Assembly: GCF_038562415.1 (NCBI RefSeq)
Contig: NZ_JBCFBA010000021.1
Coordinates: 5,951-69,950 of the forward strand
Reading direction: 5' to 3'
DNA: 64,000 nt
Origin: Solidesulfovibrio sp.
Lineage (GTDB): Bacteria > Desulfobacterota > Desulfovibrionia > Desulfovibrionales > Desulfovibrionaceae
Shown here: piece by piece, positions 32,559 through 41,016 of the stretch
How positions within the stretch are numbered: the first letter of the stretch is position 1
Layout of the letters: each line of letters opens with the position of its first letter
The notes under the pieces: generated by a model
Database searches by the model: none
Told to the model about the DNA's origin: nothing
Seen by the model: only the letters and a program-made list of their open reading frames with translations
Program-made: the position numbers and the translations under genes

Positions 32559-34958
32559 ATGTACAAAGAACATATTGACGAATTTCGCGCCTTCCTCGAA
32601 AGCGTGGCACTGCGCCCTGCCGACATCATCGCTGACGGGAAGATTCACCGCTGCGGCACCGTCGGCAAAGAGCAAGGCGCAGACGGTTCCTATTTGCTCT
32701 ATCCCGATTTCCCTCTTTACGGTCGCTGCTGGAACTTTCGAACCGGCGAAGAGGCCGTCTGGACGAAAGAAACCTCAGTTCCGCTCTCAAGTGAAGCACG
32801 CGCCAAGATCGAGACCGCGAGAAAAGTACGACAGCAGACTGAGGATGCACGCGCCGCCACCGCTCGCAACAACGCGCAGAGCATTTGGGGCGCGGCTAGG
32901 CCCGCACCTGGCGACCACCCCTATTTTATCAAGAAGGGCGTTAAGCCGCATGGGAACATCCGCATTGCTCAAGACGGGCGGCTGGTGGTTCCCGTGTTTG
33001 ACGCCAACGGAACCCTTCTCTCCCTCCAGTTCATCTCCGCAATGGGGGAGAAACGATTCCTCTCCGGGGGCAGGGTGCGAGGTGGTTTTTTTCAGATCGA
33101 TGGCAACAATGGCCCTCTTTACATAGCTGAAGGCTATGCCACCGGCGCAACCATCCATGCAGCCACCGGAGAGCATGTTCTTGTAGCCTTCAACTGTGGG
33201 AATCTCCTGGCCGTGGCAAAAGTTGTGCGCCAAATTTACCCAAATCGCTCCATTATCATTTGCGCTGAGGATGACCACGCCACAGCGGTTAACACTGGGA
33301 AAAATCCGGGAATCGAAAAAGCCACTGAAGCGGCCATGTCGATCAGTGGCCTTTTAGCCATACCTGTATTTCAGGACCCCGCTGGCAAATCGGATTTCAA
33401 TGACCTCGCGGCCACCGAAGGTCTCGAAGCCGTCAGAACTTGCCTACGTGCAGCGAAATCCGTAGCGCCGCCCCGTGTTTCTCATGGGTCTGGCCTCGCG
33501 CCGGTCCCTTTTGAAAACACTATCCCGCCGTCGATCCCGCCGGAGCATGTGCCTGGCATCCTTCGGGACTTTTCCTTGGCATTGTCGGAATCCCTGCAAG
33601 TCCCCTTCGAGCTGGCCTTATGCAATGCCCTTGGAACCGTGGCCGTAGCTGCCCAACGCAAAATCCAGGTTCTGATCAAAGAGGGTTACACGGAACCACT
33701 CAATATCTATGCATTATGCCCCCTTCCACCAGGCGAGCGCAAAAGTCCTACGGTCGAAGCATGCAAAGGCCCTTTAGTCGAATGGCAAAGCGCCAACTAT
33801 CATGCAATGCGAGACATCATCCTGGATGCTGCAAGTGAACGAAAGACCCTTGAGAAAGCCATAGAAGCCAAGCGCGGACTGGTTGCAAAAGCGAAAAACG
33901 ACGAGGCTCGTCGTGTACTCATAGAGGACATCAAGAGCATGGAACGGGCACTCCCTGAAGTACCCATATCGCCCCGCCTGCTCGCGGATGATTTCACTCC
34001 AGAGGCCCTTGGCATGCTCATGGAACGTCATGAACAACGTATCGGAGTACTTGAGGCTGAGGGAGGGCTCTTTGACACGTTGTCCGGGAGATATTCCAAC
34101 GGCATCCCAAATCTCGACGCCGTACTCAAGTTCTGGTCCGGGGAGTCCTGCCAGATAGATCGTCGAGGCCGCGACTCCATCTTTCTTGACGATCCGCATT
34201 TAACGCTTGTTATTTCCACGCAGCCGGAAATCGTCCAGGGACTTGCCGATCGTCCGGGCTTCAGAGGACGAGGTCTGATCGGAAGATTCCTCTATGTCAT
34301 ACCCCAAAGCCGCCTGGGATGGCGATCCGTCGAAACCAAGCCCGTGTATCCCGGATTGATGAAATTATGGAGGGACACAATCCACAAGCTTCTGGACCTG
34401 CCATGGGCGCGTGGCACCCATGGGGAGGCAATCCCATACGATATCCAGCTGGATAAAACGGCTTATCGACAGTGGCAAGAATATGCCGCAAGCGTGGAAA
34501 AGGAGCTTGGGCCGGGCGGGCAGTTCGAAAACATGACAGACTGGGCAGGCAAACTTCCGGGCCAGATCATACGCTTGGTCGGGCTCTTTCATGTAGCGAC
34601 GGACCCCGATCCGCTGGACAAGCCCATTGCAACCGCCACAATGACAGATGCCCTGGTTGTTGCCGCGATCCTGGCCGAACATGCCAAAGCGGCCTACGGG
34701 CTCATGGGGTCCGACCCGTCCCAGGATTGCGCCAAAGCCATTTTGCGCTGGATCAAACGCGATCGTGTGGAACGGTTCAGCGCCCGCGATACACTCGAGA
34801 AAGTCAAGGGACGTTTCCCAACCATGGAAAAAGTCAATCCAGGGCTCTCAATCCTGATTGAGCGGGCTTTCATCTTCGAGACGGCCCCTGAGCCTCACAA
34901 GGGTCCGGGGCGCAAGCCCAGCACAACCTTCACAGTTAATCCCAAACTGTGGGAGTGA
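32559..34958 (+). CDS. Toprim/DUF3987 satellite primase-type protein
   Basis: The 799-residue protein has an N-terminal region resembling DUF7146/primase zinc-less domains (1-130), a Toprim domain (about 180-290, with YIAEGYATGATIHA and later a DDHATA pair and DPAGKSDFNDLA) and a large C-terminal DUF3987-type region (about 330-770, containing CPLPPGERKSPTVEAC in the position of a P-loop). Such fusions replicate plasmids, phages and satellites. A ribosome site GAGG precedes the ATG. There is no coding neighbour for 562 bases downstream. Confidence 0.85.
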   Translation: MYKEHIDEFRAFLESVALRPADIIADGKIHRCGTVGKEQGADGSYLLYPDFPLYGRCWNFRTGEEAVWTKETSVPLSSEARAKIETARKVRQQTEDARAATARNNAQSIWGAARPAPGDHPYFIKKGVKPHGNIRIAQDGRLVVPVFDANGTLLSLQFISAMGEKRFLSGGRVRGGFFQIDGNNGPLYIAEGYATGATIHAATGEHVLVAFNCGNLLAVAKVVRQIYPNRSIIICAEDDHATAVNTGKNPGIEKATEAAMSISGLLAIPVFQDPAGKSDFNDLAATEGLEAVRTCLRAAKSVAPPRVSHGSGLAPVPFENTIPPSIPPEHVPGILRDFSLALSESLQVPFELALCNALGTVAVAAQRKIQVLIKEGYTEPLNIYALCPLPPGERKSPTVEACKGPLVEWQSANYHAMRDIILDAASERKTLEKAIEAKRGLVAKAKNDEARRVLIEDIKSMERALPEVPISPRLLADDFTPEALGMLMERHEQRIGVLEAEGGLFDTLSGRYSNGIPNLDAVLKFWSGESCQIDRRGRDSIFLDDPHLTLVISTQPEIVQGLADRPGFRGRGLIGRFLYVIPQSRLGWRSVETKPVYPGLMKLWRDTIHKLLDLPWARGTHGEAIPYDIQLDKTAYRQWQEYAASVEKELGPGGQFENMTDWAGKLPGQIIRLVGLFHVATDPDPLDKPIATATMTDALVVAAILAEHAKAAYGLMGSDPSQDCAKAILRWIKRDRVERFSARDTLEKVKGRFPTMEKVNPGLSILIERAFIFETAPEPHKGPGRKPSTTFTVNPKLWE

Positions 34959-35520
34959 ATTGTTGGCAATATTCTCTCAAGCAAATACAAAGCGACAGGA
35001 TTACTCCTTATTCGCAATATTCGCAGAATGCGCACTATCACCAGTGAGACGGTCTTGCGGAGACTATTGACCAAGGACTTGGCCTCACCATCCCAAGATC
35101 AACAGTCTCGAACGCACCGCCCCATAACCTGCTGGCATCGAACTGCGAAGAAATGATGCCTGTTTTGAGCAAGTCGCTTTTTTTCAAGCTTATCAGTAGT
35201 TACTCTATTTTTGACTCTTTCTTGAAATTACCTGGTAAATATTTACCTTAACTTCACTTTCTTGAGTCCTCAATGCCTTTTCTGCACCGTCTGTTCCCTT
35301 CCTCTTGACTCAAGCCCCCCCGAATCGGTTGACATGCTTTCGGGGGAAGCCCCCGGAAAACGTTTTGCCTATAGGGCTTGCCAGGGATGGGGGTGTCCCT
35401 CTAAATTGGTGGTGGAAATATCCCATCAAGTCGGCATGGTGCCCTCCACGGCATGCGGCGACGATGGCCTGAAAGCCCGTAGCGCCGCTTGCTCGACTCC
35501 GTTTCGACAAAAGGTATCTC
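34959..35520. other. Gene-free leader of the type I RM operon
   Basis: This 562-base stretch has no convincing gene. It contains a perfect 14-base AT-rich palindrome (35234-35247), an extended C/G-rich inverted repeat at about 35321-35351 (CCCCCGAA with TTCGGGGG), and candidate -35 boxes TTGACT (35211) and TTGACA (35332) without good -10 partners. It most likely holds the hsdM promoter and its control sites. Confidence 0.5.
35234..35247. promoter_or_regulatory. Perfect 14-base palindrome upstream of hsdM
   Basis: GGTAAATATTTACC is fully self-complementary and lies 274 bases before hsdM in an otherwise unstructured AT-rich patch. Its form suits a dimeric repressor or control-protein site for the RM operon. 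No control-protein gene is seen nearby other than the AlpA-like one. Confidence 0.4.
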
Positions 35521-37626
35521 ATGACTTCCGAGACGCATTTTCAGATCGCCAATTTCATCTGGAGCATCTGCAATCTGCTCCGTGGCCCGTACAAGCGAAA
35601 CGAATATCGCAAGGTCATCTTGCCGCTGACGGTGCTTCGTCGTTTTGACTGTCTGCTTGCGCCAACGAAAGCAGATGTACTCAAGGAATACTCCCGCATA
35701 GAAGGGAAGCCGACAACCGTTATCAGCGGCCTACTCCAAAGGATCACGGGACATCAGTTCTATAATCTATCAAAACTTGATTTTAAAAGACTGCTTGACG
35801 ATCCAAACCAATTGGCGATCAATCTCAACAGTTACATCAAAGACTTCTCACCAAATGTTCGTACCATCATGGAGAAGTTCGCTTTTGAGCAACAAATTGC
35901 CAAAATGGCCGACAAGAACATTCTTTTCTTGGTGATAAAGGCCTTTTGCGACGAAAAAATGGACTTGTCCGCCGAGAAAGTGGACAATCTGCAAATGGGG
36001 TACGTGTTCGAGGAACTCATCCGGATCGGCGCGGAACAGGCCAACGAGGAGGCCGGGGAGCATTTCACGCCGCGCGAAGTCATCAAGCTCATGGTCAACC
36101 TGCTGCTCTCGCCGGAAAATGATCTGCGCCGCAGCCATGTGGTCAAAACCATCTACGATCCGGCCTGCGGCACGGGCGGCATGCTGTCCGTGGCCGAGAA
36201 GTACATCCGTACCCTCAACTCGGAAGCCGATCCGCACCTTTTCGGCCAGGACTGGAACGACGAGGCCTGGGCGGTCTGCAAATCCGACATGCTCATCAAG
36301 GGTGATGATTCCGAGAATATCCGCCTGGGCAACAGTTTCACCGAAGACGCCTTTGACCGAGATATCCAGGACAACAAGATCACCTTCGACTATATGCTGG
36401 CCAATCCGCCTTTTGGCGTCGAATGGAAGCAGCAGGCCAAATTCATCGAGGACGAGCACGTCAATCTTGGCTATGCCGGCCGGTTTGGGGCGGGCACGCC
36501 GCGCATCAACGACGGTTCTCTGCTTTTCTTGCAGCACATGCTTTCCAAGATGCGCGCGCCCAAGGACGGCGGCGGTCGTATCGGCATCGTCTTCAACGGC
36601 TCGCCGCTTTTCACCGGCGACGCGGGCAGCGGCGAGAGCAACATCAGGCAATGGATCATCGAGAACGACTGGCTTGAAGCCATAGTGGCCCTGCCGGACC
36701 AGCTTTTCTACAACACCGGCATCGCCACCTATATCTGGATTCTCACCAACCGGAAGGAACCGGCCCGCAAGAGAAAGGTTCAGCTGATCGACGCGCGGCA
36801 ATTCTTCGTGAAAATGAAAAAGAGCCTGGGCAACAAGCGCAACAAGATCGGCGACGCCGAGGAGGGCGAAGCGGACCAGATCGGCGACATCACCCGCATC
36901 CACGGGGCGTTCCGGGACGGCGAAATCCGCGAACGGGGAACGAACGGCGGAACCAAAACCTTTGTGGTCAGCAAAGTTTTCGACAATGAGGATTTCGGGT
37001 TTCGCAAGATCACGGTGGAGCGCCCCTTGCGCCTGAACTTCCAGGCCAGCCCCGAGCGCATTGCCCGTATCGAGGAAGAGACCTCCTTCCGCAATCTGGC
37101 GTCCAGCAACAAGAAATCGGAGAAGGTGCGGCTCCAGGAAATCGAGGAGGGCAGGAAGCGGCAAGAGATCATCCGTGCCATGCTGCGCCGGCTTGGCGAG
37201 GAGACGAAGGCCGAGGTCTTCCTGTCCCGCGAGACGTTCTTGGCCAAGCTCAAGGCCCTGGACCGCAAGCTTGGCGTCCGCCTGTCCACGGCCGAGCGCA
37301 AGGCTGTGCTTTCCGCGTTGTCCGAGCGGGACGAGGCCGCCGCAATCTGCCGCGACGGGCAGGGCAATCCCGAGCCCGACGTGGATTTGCGGGACACGGA
37401 ATGCGTGCCGCTTAAGCAGGACGTCGAGGCGTATTTCCGCCGGGAGGTGCTACCGCATGTCCCGGATGCCTGGATCGACCACGCCAAGACCAAGGTGGGC
37501 TATGAGATTCCGCTCAACCGGCATTTCTACCGCTACGAGCCGCCGCGCCCCTTGGAGGAGATCGAGGCGGACATCAGGGCGCTTGAGGGCGAGATCATGG
37601 CCATGCTGCGCGAGGTGACGGCATGA
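35521..37626 (+). CDS. hsdM: Type I restriction-modification methyltransferase subunit HsdM
   Basis: The 701-residue protein has the N-terminal helical HsdM domain (about 8-150), EHFTPREVIKLMV near 180, the SAM-binding DPACGTGGM from residue 213 and the N6-adenine motif NPPFG from residue 295. It methylates adenine in the sequence read by HsdS, protecting host DNA. The C-terminal part (about 480-701) is a long extension beyond the usual length of roughly 500-530 residues, with coiled-coil and EIEADIRALEGEIMAMLREV at the end. Its stop overlaps the rhuM start by 4 bases. Confidence 0.93.
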   Translation: MTSETHFQIANFIWSICNLLRGPYKRNEYRKVILPLTVLRRFDCLLAPTKADVLKEYSRIEGKPTTVISGLLQRITGHQFYNLSKLDFKRLLDDPNQLAINLNSYIKDFSPNVRTIMEKFAFEQQIAKMADKNILFLVIKAFCDEKMDLSAEKVDNLQMGYVFEELIRIGAEQANEEAGEHFTPREVIKLMVNLLLSPENDLRRSHVVKTIYDPACGTGGMLSVAEKYIRTLNSEADPHLFGQDWNDEAWAVCKSDMLIKGDDSENIRLGNSFTEDAFDRDIQDNKITFDYMLANPPFGVEWKQQAKFIEDEHVNLGYAGRFGAGTPRINDGSLLFLQHMLSKMRAPKDGGGRIGIVFNGSPLFTGDAGSGESNIRQWIIENDWLEAIVALPDQLFYNTGIATYIWILTNRKEPARKRKVQLIDARQFFVKMKKSLGNKRNKIGDAEEGEADQIGDITRIHGAFRDGEIRERGTNGGTKTFVVSKVFDNEDFGFRKITVERPLRLNFQASPERIARIEEETSFRNLASSNKKSEKVRLQEIEEGRKRQEIIRAMLRRLGEETKAEVFLSRETFLAKLKALDRKLGVRLSTAERKAVLSALSERDEAAAICRDGQGNPEPDVDLRDTECVPLKQDVEAYFRREVLPHVPDAWIDHAKTKVGYEIPLNRHFYRYEPPRPLEEIEADIRALEGEIMAMLREVTA

Positions 37627-38660
37627 CGGACGGGCAGCCGGGCGGGGAAATCCTCCTGTATCAGACCGAGGACGGGCGCTCCCGCATCCAGGTCCGTTTC
37701 GAGTCCGGGACGGTCTGGCTTTCGCAACGGCATATGGCCGAGCTGTTCCAGACGACCGTGGCCAACGTGAACACCCACTTGCGCAACATCTTTGGGGACG
37801 GGGAACTTGCGGCCGAGGCAGTTATTAAGGAATCCTTAATAACTGCAACCGATGGGAAACGTTACAAAACCAAGTTTTACAATCTCGACGCCATCCTTTC
37901 AGTGGGCTACCGGGTCCGGTCCCACCGAGGCACCCAGTTCCGCCAGTGGGCCACGCAGCGGTTGCGGGAATACCTGGCCAAGGGGTTTGCCCTGGATGAC
38001 GAACGGCTCAAGGAGGCCGGCGGCGGGGACTTCTTCGACGAACTGCTTGCCCGCATCCGGGACATCCGGGCCAGCGAGCGGGTTTTCTGGCGCAAGGTGC
38101 TCGACATCTACGCCACCAGCATGGATTACGATCCGTCCGCCGAGGCGTCCAAGCGGTTTTTCGCCACCGTGCAAAACAAGATGCACTTCGCCGCCCATGG
38201 GCACACCGCCGCCGAGGTCATCCATCTTCGGGCCGACGCTTGCGCGCCGCACATGGGGCTGACGTCGTTTTCCGGGCTCCGGCCGCGCCAGCAGGATGTG
38301 GAGGTGGCCAAGAACTACCTTGGGCCTGAGGAACTTGACACCCTCAACCGCATTGTTTCGCTCTATCTGGATTTCGCGGAATTGCAGGCGCTCAATCGCA
38401 CGCCCATGCACATGCGGGATTGGATCGCCAAGCTGGATGATTTCTTGCGCCTGAGTGGCCGGGAGGTGTTGCAAAACGCCGGCACGGTGAGCCACGAGCA
38501 GGCCTTGACCAAGGCGCGCGGGGAATACGAGCGGTTCCGTCTGGCGCACGCCGACGACGCGAGGCCGGTGGATCGGGATTTTGAAGCCACGGCCAAGGCC
38601 TTGGAGCTGGCCGGAAAGTCTCGCCCGCGCCGGGGCAAGAAAGGGGGCAAGGCGTCGTGA
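37623..38660 (+). CDS. rhuM: RhuM family protein embedded in the RM operon
   Basis: The 345-residue protein matches the RhuM (virulence_RhuM) family: VWLSQRHMAELFQTTVANVNTH near residue 27, KFYNLDAILSVGYRVRS near 82, GTQFRQWATQRLREYL near 103 and the C-terminal NRTPMHMRDWIAKLDDFL near 255. The N-terminal part resembles an HTH DNA-binding domain. RhuM genes often sit inside type I RM operons, but their role there is not established. Both ends overlap neighbours by 4 bases. A perfect 29-base palindrome lies inside the coding sequence. Confidence 0.88.
   Translation: MTDGQPGGEILLYQTEDGRSRIQVRFESGTVWLSQRHMAELFQTTVANVNTHLRNIFGDGELAAEAVIKESLITATDGKRYKTKFYNLDAILSVGYRVRSHRGTQFRQWATQRLREYLAKGFALDDERLKEAGGGDFFDELLARIRDIRASERVFWRKVLDIYATSMDYDPSAEASKRFFATVQNKMHFAAHGHTAAEVIHLRADACAPHMGLTSFSGLRPRQQDVEVAKNYLGPEELDTLNRIVSLYLDFAELQALNRTPMHMRDWIAKLDDFLRLSGREVLQNAGTVSHEQALTKARGEYERFRLAHADDARPVDRDFEATAKALELAGKSRPRRGKKGGKAS
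37818..37846. repeat. Perfect 29-base palindrome inside rhuM
   Basis: Two 14-base arms (37818-37831 GCAGTTATTAAGGA and 37833-37846) flank one central A. It is AT-rich within a GC-rich gene and encodes AVIKESLITA. A perfect inverted repeat of this length inside a coding sequence is unexpected; it could form a cruciform or hairpin in the mRNA, or be a protein-binding site. Confidence 0.7.
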
Positions 38661-40009
38661 AATATCCGGCGTATCCGAAGTACAAGGACAGTGGCGTGGA
38701 GTGGCTGGGGGAAGTGCCGGAGCATTGGGAACTTTCTAGATTTTCCAAAAAAGTCTTTATAGCAGAAGGGCAAGTCAACCCAGAAGAATCTCCTTATCTT
38801 GATATGTTTTTGATCGCGCCCAATTATATCGAATCGGGAACAGGGAGACTACTTTCTAAAGAGACTGCAGCTGAACAGGGTGCTGAAAGTGGAAAGTACT
38901 TTTGCATGAATGGCGATGTAATATATTCAAAGATTAGGCCGTCGCTCGCAAAGGTCGTGATGGCTTCGGAAGACTGTCTTTGTAGTGCTGATATGTACCC
39001 ATTAAGAGGCAAGGGAGGGGTATGTAATAAATTTATTTACTGGGTGTTGTTGTCAAGGTGGTTTATTGCATGGTCTGTTCTTGAGTCTGACAGAGTTGCC
39101 ATGCCAAAAATTAATAGAGAAAGTTTGAATAGTTGTCTCTTATGCCTGCCTTCTCTCCCAGAACAGCAAGGGATTGCGACCTTCCTGGACGCCCAGACAT
39201 CCAAACTCGACGCCCTCATAGCCAAGAAACGCGAACTGATTGCCAAGCTCCAGGAAAAGCGCGCCGCACTCATCACCCGCACCGTCACACGCGGACTGCC
39301 GCCGGAAGCCGCCAAGGCCGCCGGGCTTGATCCGCATCCGAAGATGAAGGACAGCGGCGTGGAGTGGTTGGGGGAGGTGCCGGAGCATTGGGAAATCAAG
39401 CGATTGAAGTACCTTTCCCCAGGTATAACTGTTGGAATCGTTATCGAGCCGTCAAAATATTATGAAGAAAGCGGTATCCCTTGCCTGAGATCGTTAAATG
39501 TAAAACAAAACTTTTTGGAATATAATAACTTGGTATACATATCTGCCGAATCTAATATTTTACTCAGTAAGTCTATGCTTCATAAGGGAGATTTAGTGAT
39601 TGTCAGAACTGGACAACCTGGAACAACCGCAGTTATTGATGAGAAATTTGACAAATCAAACTGCATAGATTTGATTATTGTGCGCCAATCAAGGTGCCAG
39701 TCTGGACATTTCTTAAGTTACTTTTTAAACTCTAAGCAAGGCCAAATTCAGTTTTGCGAAGGGTCTGGAGGAGCAATTCAGCAGCACTTCAATATATCAA
39801 TAGCTTCAAATTTGATTATTGCTGCGCCTCCTCTTGCTGAGCAAGTTAGTATAGTTGACTATCTCAACTCCGAAGTAGCAAAGATTGATGCTCTTCTCAA
39901 AGCTACAGAATCTGCCATCGAACGCTTACAAGAATACCGCTCCGCCCTCATTACCGCCGCCGTGACCGGAAAAATCGACGTCCGAAACATTCCCCCGGAG
40001 GCCGCATGA
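38657..40009 (+). CDS. hsdS: Type I restriction-modification specificity subunit HsdS
   Basis: The 450-residue protein has two target-recognition domains (about residues 20-175 and 245-405), each followed by a conserved helix (QGIATFLDAQTSKLDALIAKKRELI near 170-195; VSIVDYLNSEVAKIDALLKA near 395-415). It chooses the DNA sequence methylated or cut by the complex. Each half begins with DSGVEWLGEVPEHWE. The DNA of the recognition domains is clearly more AT-rich than the conserved parts, a sign of domain exchange. It starts at GTG, overlapping the rhuM stop. Confidence 0.93.
   Translation: MKYPAYPKYKDSGVEWLGEVPEHWELSRFSKKVFIAEGQVNPEESPYLDMFLIAPNYIESGTGRLLSKETAAEQGAESGKYFCMNGDVIYSKIRPSLAKVVMASEDCLCSADMYPLRGKGGVCNKFIYWVLLSRWFIAWSVLESDRVAMPKINRESLNSCLLCLPSLPEQQGIATFLDAQTSKLDALIAKKRELIAKLQEKRAALITRTVTRGLPPEAAKAAGLDPHPKMKDSGVEWLGEVPEHWEIKRLKYLSPGITVGIVIEPSKYYEESGIPCLRSLNVKQNFLEYNNLVYISAESNILLSKSMLHKGDLVIVRTGQPGTTAVIDEKFDKSNCIDLIIVRQSRCQSGHFLSYFLNSKQGQIQFCEGSGGAIQQHFNISIASNLIIAAPPLAEQVSIVDYLNSEVAKIDALLKATESAIERLQEYRSALITAAVTGKIDVRNIPPEAA
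38684..38731 (+). repeat. HsdS internal direct repeat, copy 1
   Basis: These 48 bases match 39347-39394 with three mismatches and encode the start of the first recognition half (KDSGVEWLGEVPEHWE). The two copies, 663 bases apart, would let recombination swap or delete a recognition domain. Confidence 0.85.
39347..39394 (+). repeat. HsdS internal direct repeat, copy 2
   Basis: Second copy of the 48-base repeat, at the start of the second recognition half. Near-identity at DNA level, greater than needed to keep the protein sequence, suggests recent duplication or gene conversion. Confidence 0.85.
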
Positions 40010-41016
40010 GCAACAACAGCTTTGGCGGGAAGGATCGTTACTACAGTAGCACCCCACCCGACGACTCGTATCGGAAAAGCCACCTCTCCAAGACCGAAGA
40101 GGAAATAAAAGCGGCCTTGCTCGTCGTCGATCCGGATATACAACGCCGCATCGAACGCACCTTTCGCCAGTGGAATACTATCATACGCGAACAGCTCCGA
40201 AACGAAATGGGCCTTCGCCTCACGGTGAGTGGGGAATACCAATCTGTGCCTGTCCGGATAGCTACAGGGCTTGCCCGACCCTTGCACGACGCCTTCCGAA
40301 ACATGGAGCCACTCTATTGGCAACTGTTGTTCAACAGAGGAATGCTGGAAGCTTCAAAACCAGGCCTTTCGTTTTTATTTAGCAACTGCCATGCCATAAC
40401 CGTCCAAACTGTCCAAGAACCCTGCTTGCATATCCAAAAATCACTCCAATACATAGAGACAATTCTCGCAAGCTTGGACAAAGAAAAACTTCTTCAACAA
40501 GCTCTTGCCATCGAGCATGACCTTCTCGGAGCATACTTTTACAACAACTCCCAAATCGAACTGTATTGGATGGCCATCGGCCTTGTCGCCGGAAGCCTCG
40601 GTATAAAGCCGGAAGCACTGACCCTCGTCGTCGCCATCCATGAACTGGCCCATGCCTATTCCCACCTCGGCAAAGATATCGACGGCACACAATGGGATAA
40701 GAGCAACTTTGAAAATGCCGATCTCCATATTGTCGAGGGCATAGCACAGCACTACACAAAGGTTATTTGCCATACCATGGATACGCGCCTACCTGGGACC
40801 CAAAAAGCCTTTGAAACACTTCTCTGCTACCAATCAACGCCATACACTATCTTTAAAGAGTGGAATCTTCCTCCAGAATCCGGCGGTGAAGTCGTCCGCC
40901 TTGCAATGATCGCCTGCCGTTCCCAAGGCATAACGGAATACTTTTCTTTCCAAGAAACCATGAAAAACTATGAGAACATAAAGCAAAACCCGTCCAGACA
41001 GGCCAAACCCGCATGA
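40006..41016 (+). CDS. Gluzincin-like putative metallopeptidase embedded in the RM operon
   Basis: The 336-residue protein has no named family that can be recognised. It contains VVAIHELAHAYSH (HExxH at 212-216) and, 28 residues later, VEGIAQHYTK with E244, the arrangement of a zinc gluzincin active site (two His, one Glu, catalytic E213). No signal peptide or membrane helix is seen, so it should act in the cytosol. The N-terminal 150 residues are helical without motifs. Its start overlaps the hsdS stop and its stop overlaps the next start, both by 4 bases, so it is made together with the RM complex. Role unknown: maturation, control or an effector are options. Confidence 0.75.
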   Translation: MSNNSFGGKDRYYSSTPPDDSYRKSHLSKTEEEIKAALLVVDPDIQRRIERTFRQWNTIIREQLRNEMGLRLTVSGEYQSVPVRIATGLARPLHDAFRNMEPLYWQLLFNRGMLEASKPGLSFLFSNCHAITVQTVQEPCLHIQKSLQYIETILASLDKEKLLQQALAIEHDLLGAYFYNNSQIELYWMAIGLVAGSLGIKPEALTLVVAIHELAHAYSHLGKDIDGTQWDKSNFENADLHIVEGIAQHYTKVICHTMDTRLPGTQKAFETLLCYQSTPYTIFKEWNLPPESGGEVVRLAMIACRSQGITEYFSFQETMKNYENIKQNPSRQAKPA

